A stretch of 23,868 bases of DNA, taken from Phoronis australis. Taxonomy: Eukaryota; Phoronida; Phoronidae. Both the position numbers and the translations under genes were made by a program. The stretch covers positions 1 to 23,868 of the forward strand of contig NMRA01000890.1 of the NCBI GenBank assembly GCA_002633005.1, in the 5' to 3' direction. Of this stretch, positions 1-10,400 are shown in pieces; the stretch's first letter is position 1, and each line of letters starts with the position of its first letter. The notes below the pieces were generated by a model, which worked only from the letters and a program-made list of their open reading frames with translations, searched no databases and was not told where the DNA came from.

Positions 1-1350
1 AGTGTGTTGCGACTACGGGTATAAAATAATGACTATTTGGTCGAAACCAACAGCCAAATAAAAGAAGCAATCGGTTTTATTTTTATCGTTGAGAAAACTA
101 ATTGATAAGAATGCCCTCTGTTTTAATTTCGAGTTGTGACGAAGCTTAATTATCTGTCTGACGAACTCTGCCTTGTCTTGGTTCATCGTCACAACGACTG
201 TAACATATGTATAATGAATCCCATTTCTGGAAAATTCAGCACAGATTGCAAGACACAGCTGAAAGTAATGTTTAAATGGCAAAGCAAGTTCATTTGCTTG
301 GCTTATTACTGAATATACGACATTTGAAGTTCTATCCTTAAGCAAACGTGTGCAGCTGAATTTCTTTTGCATGGAAAAATGCGAAAAGCTAATGTACACG
401 CACATGTTGTTTAGTGAAAAATTATTTTGTTAAGTTGAGCTCATTGCAAAACTTAAATCTCGATTACATAACCAGTTATCTAGATTTTGCCTTCCAGACA
501 GCAATACGACTTTTATTAGGGTAACTCTCATTTATCTTCATAATGCAGCTATCAAATACAATAGCCCAATGATCTGATCAACGATTGGCTGAAAAAATGC
601 CGGAAACATGACCAGATGGCTAAGTCTTGAAAATTTTATTCAATACTTAATTTATGTAACATGATTTGCTTGTACATGTAAGTAGCATAGTCTACATTTC
701 TTGCTCTTAAAAATTTGGTATTATTTTCTTTTTGAGCAATCACGCAAAGGAGTACACAAATACGGTTTAAACGTTTGAGGTGAAATCTTAGGATGCGTCT
801 AAGTTCTACTTTAATTAGAAAAGGCAATTAGCAGTTCAGAGAAAATACAAAGAACTAGTGCACAAAAAGGGCACATATGAAAAGTAGTACAACATATTGG
901 CATAAAAACAAAGATCTGTGTATTCCTTCATGTAGACATCTGCTATATACAATATTTGAACATTAAGACTTCTTACATAAGCGCACTTAAACTCACTCCT
1001 CGGCCTCTCAAGAAATATACGTTAATCAGCAAATAAAATATTTACAGGAATCCATCTATTCTTAAAATTAAAACATTACCATTTTTGTAGAATACATATT
1101 TCTTTCTTTTCCAGTAGTCAAAAAATTATCCTTTTAAGTAACCCACACATGGCTTACGATTCAATAAACTCTGGCGATATAAATGTACATATGATTTAAT
1201 ATTTTATTGATGTTTTTTGAGCATCACAATGTGCTCCCTGCCCAATACATTTTCAATATACAGCATAGGGAAACAGAAATTATTAATTGTCACAGCCAAA
1301 AGGCATGACCATGAGAATGTTACTCGGCAGGTGTTGGTTAACACAGTGCA
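1..1350. other. Upstream region without a supported gene
   Basis: No exon, RNA gene or clear repeat is supported here. The longest open frame is a 130-codon minus-strand ORF at 13-405. It has no domain I recognise and no splice or promoter context, so I do not call it a gene. Another minus-strand frame at 1204-1467 lies opposite the proposed promoter and first exon and is best read as a shadow. Confidence 0.5.
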
Positions 1351-1359
1351 ATCGTTGAC

Positions 1360-1393
1360 TATAAGAGGCTGATCGGTGTCCAGCAAACCAGTC
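1360..1393 (+). promoter_or_regulatory. Probable core promoter (TATA-like box plus initiator)
   Basis: A TATA-like element (TATAAGAG) starts at 1360. An initiator-like CCAGTC at 1388-1393 puts a likely +1 A at 1390, so the TATA element would start at -30, the usual metazoan spacing. The start codon of the signal-peptide exon is at 1442, which gives a 5' UTR of about 52 bases. The motifs and spacing are seen in the sequence; promoter activity is inferred. Confidence 0.4.
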
Positions 1394-1441
1394 GTTTCTA
1401 CAGTTGACGCACTGCACAATAACACGTTAAGCAAAGGAGAG

Positions 1442-1471
1442 ATGAAGTTTATGATGAGTATGTTCATTTTG
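1442..1471 (+). CDS. Exon 1: signal peptide start
   Basis: This is a ten-codon exon starting at ATG 1442 (MKFMMSMFIL), followed by the donor GTACGT at 1472. It ends in phase 0, which matches the acceptor TTGTAG before 2179. Joined to the next exon it gives a hydrophobic stretch ending in GFSLG, a normal short signal peptide. The start is favoured by the TATA/initiator pair 50-80 bases upstream and a purine at -3. It is too short to be found by open-frame length, so this exon is the least certain of the five. Confidence 0.5.
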
Positions 1472-4400
1472 GTACGTATTGAACTAGGTTATTATACAAG
1501 CGTTCTCGATTGAATTTCTCGTATAAGAATAGATATTTGTAAAAGATGCACATATTTGAAGAATGCTCTTTCCGGTCAGTGTTTTTAATCAGATCATTCC
1601 ATCAAATTTTAAAAAAGATCATAAAATCATGAAGTTCTCGCGAATTAACCATCTGTGTATGCGTGTTGTTTGCAAATCCGTTACAGAATCTGAATGCGAT
1701 ACTGCATTAGTTTTCATGTGGGAAAACATGACAAAATTTATTTTGTGAAGTTGATAAATAAAATGAAAAGGAAGGGCCATTTGTTTTTCCACATTTTGAT
1801 CTAGAATTGAGAAATGAAGATGCAACAAAGCTCACTTCATGCTACTAATTATTCGGAAGTTATGCAATTCCTTATCATGGACTGTTAAAATAAAATAAGG
1901 TCTGCACATTTGATTGAAAATACATTTTGTTGTAAAATGATAATGAAGACAAGAAAAATACATGTTCACTTGGTCTTTGCGGACACCTTAAGGCGCAATT
2001 GTCACGAGGAGCTAGGTTTATGCCATTTGGTACTTGCACTTAAGATTCTAAGAAAACGAGCACTCAGATTTGAAAAAAAATCTTTGAAAAGCTGCGATTA
2101 AATGTGCATTTATAATAACCTTGTTGAAACAATAACTTCTAGTACAGCCAGAGAACAGTAAGAGAGATGTACTTGTAGGGCTTCTCGCTAGGCGATTCAG
2201 CGGGTACGTCACCGAGCCTGGAAGCCAGTGCTATTTACGACGGGCATGGAACGGAAGGGCCATTGCTTTATTATGACGGCGTCAATACGTTTAAGGCAGA
2301 CATTTCTTTCTCTGTCAACAACAAACTTCCAAATCCGGCTACACTCATCCTGTCATGCGTGTAAGTTATATGAATTGTAGATTTGAGCAATCATGTTTTG
2401 GCAGTGGGAGATATCTCAACGGATATAGAATAATATACCATTATTTATTAATGAAGCACTAAATTGTACCAGGTGATAACTGCAATGGGCCTGCTGGAGT
2501 GGCCAGGTAGGCTACAAGGTGTAAAGAACTGCGCCACAGAAAACGAGCGACTTTAAGTTAAATTTTGAATTGTAACGAATGATGATCAGCATGGACACAA
2601 AAACGACTAGATACTCTCTAAATGTCTAAACGACTTGATACGCTCTAAATGTCTAAACGACTAGATACCCTCTAAATGTCTAAACGACTAGATACTCTCT
2701 AAATGTCTAAAAGACTGGATACTCCCTAAATGTCTAAACGACTAGATATTCTCTAAATGTCTAACACTCATTAAAAAACCACTCTTAGGTTTGTGATTTG
2801 TCTTTTCACGAAGTCGCGTAGTATAAAAGACCCCAACTTTGCTGCCTGTAAGTTTTGTATTTTTTTTCAATTTTCAAATATAATTTACTTATACATTTAG
2901 GATGAAGAAATCTGTTTCTAAGAAATTGAGTCATTTCAAACACGACGAGGTCTTCGTTCAGAAACACATGTTCGAGATTGCTGGTAACACTGAGTTGGAG
3001 AAAACGCAAAAGTTTGCTTTCTCAGTGCAGATCAGTGAGCATAGCGGTTTCAAGGGGCATATGCAATGCAGTGCCGTTCTGAGCTTTGAGGACGAATTTG
3101 GAAGAAAACTACATAAAACCATGACGTTAAAGAACCCTCCTCGCATTTATGTCTACTCTGTGTCCGGTGAGTACAAGAAATTGAATATATTTTTGTATTG
3201 ACAAATGCTTTGTACCACCCGCAAGATATGTATGATAGTCCTGATCAAAGTATTTCATTGTCGTTAAAAGGAATTTTACGTACTAACAAAATAGATGAAA
3301 CATATATTGTTAGAATTGTTGAAAGAAAATCATGAGCACCCTACTACTTTTGTCAACCCTCAAATGTTTGGAGGCTCTCTATTGTGTCTGCTGAACCAGC
3401 AAGTTGACTAATATTTGGGACAAATCAATAGTTTTGTGTAAAGGCAGCCCAAGTGTAAACATGATGCAAGTGGTATGTACATGTACTATGAGAAGGTGTC
3501 GGCAAAGGGAGAGCGGGTTCATAGTCACCGCCTCGATTTGAGCTAAACTCTGGTAGACAACGGCGAGAATTAGCAATTTGCAATCAACTCACAAAAGACA
3601 TCTACCTTTGTTGCTTCACAGACCTGGTCAAAACTGATAATTCAAAACTTTTTTTCGGCCATCAAACAGATAGTATACCCTTAAAACCTACATGACCTCA
3701 TATCTTACTATTTCAGTGAATGGGCATTGGAGTGAATGGAGCACGGAAGAACAGAAATGCCGTGTAATTTGCGGCAACGGCGAGAAGTATAAGACAAGAA
3801 CCTGCACCAGGCCAGCACCTGTGGGCAATGGCAAGGATTGTGCTGGAAATTCGACTGAGGGTTGCTCAACTCAGATTTGTCTAGGTAAGCCTAATGAAAG
3901 CTTAACACGTCTGCGAAGAATTATTTGAGGTTTTAAAACAACATGTTCATCACGGGTTGGTTTCATGAAAGTGACTTATGACTTAAGACAGAAATCTGGT
4001 CTCACGATCCCTCTTCACATTTATAGAAAAAGGTTTAGCTAGGTAATTATGAGCGCATCTTGCACGAGAAATAATCCAGAGATTAAAGTATTGTAGGACC
4101 TACCACTCATGTGCATATTATCATAGAGTTTACCCTTTTGTTCAAATGAGATTTACATATTCTTCAGAAATAATTTTGTGTACGGTAATGCCAAATTTCT
4201 GACGTTTCACGAAACAAACCACTGGGCCAGGTTGCGTGTTATGATCGATAGCAATGACGACGTCGCATTAATATTGTTTCAACAATGTATTCAAAGTCGT
4301 GCAACAGCTAATTTGTATAGGGGATAAGTTTACAAGTCTTATGCAACACAACCCAGAAGTAAATCCAATGCTAGTTTTATGTGGTGTTCAATATTATTGA

Positions 4401-7400
4401 AACCAAAGTCAGCACTGGGGCTAGATAACACATGAAGAACGCGGACGTTTAAAGACAAACTGATTATCCTATCTTGTATTGTAACTAAACTAAAAAATAC
4501 ACTCTTAGACCAAAGTATTTCTCGAATGTCATCGTTCTTTTCATTGGTTAAGTAATGCATGCACATACAACCAACGACTTACTCAGTACTCTCTTTGATT
4601 AAGCTCTACCAAAATAAAATTATAATCTTTTTATTCGTTAATGTTTACTGAATTGTTTGATTTTACGTAACTGCAATGAAATACAGATTATTGCATGACG
4701 ACGTCGTTATCCCCTGTAATCTGGAGCCCGAGAGCATTTTGGAGAAATATCGCCCGAGGGGCGTCACGGTCTACCGTGAAAATGTCGTCTGATAAAGTAC
4801 AGAAGGTTACCTGCCTCCCGTTCAAAAACGCTATTACCTCGCTAAAAAGCAAGACTTCGCGAGATTACGTGAGATATAGCCATGCATTTCAAATGATAGC
4901 ACGTGACTTTGACTAGGTTTTAGCTAGGTCCTAGCGTAGGTCCTAGCGTAGGTCCTAACGTAGGTAATAGCGTCTACTGAATGCACGCCGGGTTAGTGCA
5001 ATAATGTTGATATCAAAGATTCCGCAAGGGCTTTAGATAACGACTGAGAACATGTAATAATATACTCATACCACATACTGAAGGATAAAAATTGCGATGA
5101 ATCGACCTGCTTTTTGTCGACTCGCCTAGGTTTAAGAGCTACTGTACTTTCCAAGTCAGAGGCTTGGTGACGAATGTCATGACCTTTTAAGAAACGCCGA
5201 GTCATTTCTTGTTAAAACAATGTTTTACTCAAAACCAATTAAAATCTTAAACAAACTAGAGATTTTTTTTCGTCGTACTGGACAGTAAAATAGATGAAAG
5301 AATTTCTCGTCACAATATACTAATCGGAAAATGAACCAGATAATTTAGGAGAGTGGCGCCTCCTCTATAGGATAGTACGGAAGAAAATGTCGGAGTTTTT
5401 GTTAAGTTTTCAGAACTCATATCATAGTATTGGCATTTGAAAATATTGCGCACTGAGCTGAACCCTAAGTGAGGCTACATATACATTATTACAAGGCGAA
5501 GTCGTTATCCCCCGTTATCTAGAGCCCGAGTGGATTTTGGAGAATTATCGCCAGAGGGGCGTTAGCCCCGTGGGTGATAATTCTCCAAAATCCACGAGGG
5601 CCCTAGATAGGGGGATAACGGCTGAGAACATTTAATAATCTATTTATACCACATACTAAACGAGAAACATTGCAATGAATCGATTTACCTGTTCTGTCTC
5701 TCCACAGCTTTGTAACTACTTTCTATGTCAAAGGCCCGGGGTCGGAGGTCGTGACCTTTTAAGAAAAGCCGGGTTATTTTTGTCAAATAATGCTTTTACT
5801 CAAAACCAATTGAAAACTTAAATATAATAGAAATAAATTGAATAGATAAATTAAGGTTTACCAACTATTATAGCTTAAAACACGTTTTTTTCATGCTAAG
5901 CTTCGACCGGGAAATTATCGTCTGCTAAAGTAGGTTACCACTGGTAACTGAATATAATTCTCAAGTCAATGATCCTGACTAGACGACACGATACCCGCAT
6001 TCAAACTGGAGATCGGTGATTTACAAGTAAGAAAACATGAGAGAAAAATTTCACTGAATTAAGATATCATTTTTATGGAAATTATGTGCCTTATTTTTCG
6101 TAGCGTATAAGTACAGTACAATGCGGTTTGTTGAACATGCGATTATTGCGCGTGCTCATTTAAGTATTCTGTTTTCACGTTCAATGACGATGATGAGTGG
6201 TGCAGTGGTAAAGTCGACAACCTGAAGCTCATTCGAAACGGGTTTGAAACCGGCCTCAGTTTCCCGCCGAAATGTTATTTATCGCCATTAAATGGATTAT
6301 TTAACGGTTGTGTTGGCAATTCGAGGCTGATACTCTGGTATAAAAATTTAAACTGAACCCAAGTAGTACGAAAGTCCTGTGAATATTGCGGCACGAGACG
6401 TTAGCGCTGTGCATGTAAACTAAGTATAGGCAACAATTATTGTAAATAAAAGATAGTTGGGATTCCCAGGGCGTCATCATACTGTGATTTGGGCTGCTAA
6501 GAACATGGATGCTTGTGGAATTGTGCTTGATTCCCCCTGTCAAGCTACTCTCACAGTCCAAATAGTGAGATGTCTTCCACCGAGTTTTGGTTTCCATTTA
6601 CTTAATACTTAATTCTCGTTAATAGTACTTAAGACATCCTTGTTTAATTTAAAGATCGCATAGGGTACATTTTCATTTGCATTTACGCGCTTGTGAACGA
6701 GGTGCGAAAGGTTTAAAGGTACTTTCCCATTTTTATTTCTTTTTTAAGGAAAGAATCCAGCAAACACGTGGACAAATTGAAACAAAATCCCCATACTGGA
6801 AAAATAACAAATGTTGAAACAAAATATTAACAAATTCATACATGTATGAACCAGTTACCGCCCGCTGTTGGCGAACTGGGAAAAAAAACAAACCTCAAAT
6901 ATTTTGCTAGCCACTAGGTGACAGTGCAGTATGATCAGAATAGCTAATGGAATGACAGAGAAGGATTGTGTCCGTGCCTTTTCTAAGATGTCTGCTTCCT
7001 GAATCATTCTTTGCTTCTTAAAACAAACAAGAGTTTTGTGCCAACACTGCTGAGGAGATGAATTATTGTATGAGTACATGAATTATTGTCACAGCAATAG
7101 AGTACCAAGATTTCTGCCCGTTGCTACATTGAGATAGGATTCTGCTCACAATTCTGAGCTTCTGAAATTTACAGATATGACTCCTGACTCATGAGTCAAT
7201 GATTTTGCAACGTTAGAGGATCGAGTTTGAGTGCAAGGAAATTCTCATAGATGAAAATATTTAAGTTTTTGTGACAAACAGAACTAATGTATCACAATAG
7301 GTGAGTCGGTTACAGAAATTTACTGGAGTCACGATAAGTGAAAGACCTCTCAAACAAGGAAAAAAGATCAAGCTGATCAAGGAATCATTAAGTTATTGAT

Positions 7401-10400
7401 AAAATTTGTACTTGTAGTAGAAAACCAAGGAAGTTATAAGTTCTGTTAAAGAGTGCTCAAAGAAAGAGGCATGTGTGACTTCCAGAATGCATCAGAAAAC
7501 GATGTTGGTTACAATTTACAGACAATCACACAAAGAAAAGGAATTATGACAACTTTCCAACTATCAAATATTTACTGATAAGTACCGTAGTAGAAATACT
7601 AATTACGGTTAAAAACCTCTTGTTTTGGACATTTTTTGCTTGAGGTCCGAGCTTGTTCTAAATTTTTTAGAAAGTTGCACTTAATTGGCTGTCTCAAACT
7701 CGGGGCAATTTTTACTAACGTGTTAGTGATCAGTGCTGCTTTTTATGAACTGTAAAGTCTTTTTTCAGGCCATGTTATGAAAAATGAAGTATTTAGAATT
7801 TGAGACATATTAAAAAGGCACATTTCACAATCAATTTGACTTAAGTTTGGTGTCCCAAATTTTGGAGACAGTCCCGAACTGGAGAAATGTTAGCGTAGGT
7901 TGGAATTCTCTCATTTACATGTACTACCCTCTAAAACAGGACGCATCGGAATAAACTTCTATGCCAGGTAAACATTTTTAATGTCACGCAAAAACTATTG
8001 CCAAAATGACATTCTTCTTATTGTCAACGGCTGAACTATGGTTTAAAGATGGTGAAAATTTAGCATCTGTTGTTTAATGATAGTTGTACAGTGGTGGTGG
8101 CGGTGGTGATGCTCATTTTATTGACGTTTACTTTTGCTGAAACAGATAACAAAATAAATTAACCCAGCCTTATCAGAAAATTCCATTGCAGTTTTTACAT
8201 AATGGTTTTCTGTGACAAATTTTGCAAAGTGTCAATTTTAGGTCAAATTTCATGAAACTGTGCGAGCCAAACTTTGGAAACTTTTCAGATTCTTTAAGTA
8301 TATCATTTGATAACACTAAAACCAAAAAATTATATAGGCCCCAAAAGTAGTGACAGAAGTGATTTTCTAGGCTTCCTGGAGTTAAATGTACTATGGCTTA
8401 AACGCAGTGACATCTGCCTAAGATGTTCTCATTATACCGAAGCGTCGACCATTGCTGCTAAATCCACCCCTTAACTTTCATTCCACGAGAGCATCAAAAG
8501 GTCGACTCTAAAGTCACTGACTCAAACCTTGAAAAAATTGCCTGTACATACATCCTGGTGTTCAAAATATATATTTGAAATTTTTACTCCATTACTTTTT
8601 CGAGTGAGAGCATCATAAATATTTTGGTCCATAATAGCCCGTTTTTGGTTCAAAGAGTTTATTTAGAGAAGCTCCTTTAAAACGACTTTAAAACGGAAGA
8701 GAAAACAACTCTATAACTTTCATGTAGACATTGATCCTTTCTGTCAGAAGACTAGACTGTCTTTGAAGTTTCAAAGGGTTTTTTGTTAACCTTCACTGGA
8801 GTGCCCAATTTGTGTGTATTTGATTTTTAGCCAATGCTGAGGTGCTCTGGGGGCCAGCTTGCGGGATGCCGGTGATTTCAAAAGATATTTTTCATCAGTC
8901 TGCGGTCTGACAAGCAAAACAAAAAGTGGTATTTTTGTTTGTTTTCTAGCAGCAGCCGATAGAGAAGACCTATCATCGCGTATCTTACAGTGCATGACTA
9001 CGGGCAGTATGCAGTTTTATATCCAAACCTCATAAAGGGGCTTCATCATTTTCCAAATATGTCTCTATGCTCATCTGCTGCTGGCCCTGATGGCAGTTTC
9101 TATAACTAGATTTCTTTGGTGAAATTTAGCCAAAATGTTTCCATTGAGGAAACGATGGCACATGTATGTTTGAGGACGACGTTTCGATAATAATCTAATA
9201 TTCTGTTTCGATATTTTGATTTCTGTCTACAATTGTACCTGAGGATGACTTTTGATTGATATCGAAATGTCGTTTACATGCTACGCTCTAGCGAAGTTTT
9301 TATTTTCCATTTTTTACTTCGAAATTGGCCAAAAGCTAATGATTTTCATGCGTGTTTTCGAATGAGTCTATCCTGTGTTGACACACCGGTGACAATTTTA
9401 GCACTTTAACAATCTGATTTTGCCACTTTTTGTCACACTCCCCTGAGAGATAAGAATTACATCTCTTAAAAATATTGGAAGCACGAGTTTTGAAATTTCA
9501 TTGTAGCTAAGGTTTACGCCTTGCACAGTGATCTCAGTAAAAATTTCAATTTGCGTATTAAAACACGCAACTTAAAATGATCCTAACAGCCTTTTGTCAC
9601 AATACGTAACTTAGAATGTACCTTGGAAAATTTCAGCAACTCAGGCAGAACCAAGCTCACGTTAAGTATAAAAGTAGGCATGCGCAATAGTTACCATCGT
9701 GACGGAGTACCATAAAAGCGTTCCTTCTTAACTAGAATTTGACAAGAGTGATTATATAAAAAATAAGAAGCTATGATGCAGAAGGATTCGAGTAAGCCTC
9801 ACACATCATAATCCAAATGTGTCCCATTTCAAGTATTATTTTCATATTTTCCTTGAAGTAGAAAGTAACTAATTAAAAAACATGAATCAAAAGCACAATT
9901 TATGCGTATTAAGATTTAGAGAAATATGTGTCCTATTGTGACGCATCATCATACATTGAACAAAAGCTGCTTTTCAAGCAAAAAACGGTTTCTAAGGAAT
10001 TTCAACAGTTATTTTAGCAGAGTGCAAGGTCAATTGAATGGGCAAGTCACATTGAAATCGGTAGAAGATTCATAATAGTTATGGCACGAACACCGGTAAA
10101 TTGTACAAAACTGCTTTTGGTAGCCTTTGTCTACAAATGTATGTTATAGTTATTTCTTCACCGATGACAAGGTAGCCGGTTGAAAATGCCTTTCAGTTTG
10201 GAAAAAAGCCATTTTGTCTAAAGTGAACTGTGAGTACTTTTACCACTCAGTAAATTACACATGTGTGATTAAATTCTGTTGTAATCCCTTGGATTGTAGG
10301 TAAGGATATTTATCACTAAATTTTACCGTTAGAATATTTCTGAAAATAACGTTTAACCACTCGTAATCTGTGACCCTGACATCGCAAGACGGACTACCCG

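Noticed and set aside
13-405. 130-codon minus-strand ORF
   Set aside because: It is the longest ORF at the left edge, but no domain, splice site or promoter supports it.
1204-1467. 87-codon minus-strand ORF with a hydrophobic start
   Set aside because: It overlaps the proposed promoter and exon 1 on the opposite strand and has no downstream partner exon, so it is probably a shadow.
4695-4916. 73-codon + strand ORF
   Set aside because: It lies inside foldback copy 1, and its start is the element's terminal repeat.
6190-6275. Working tRNA gene
   Set aside because: The A and B boxes are good, but the acceptor and anticodon stems do not pair, so it is called a SINE-like head instead.
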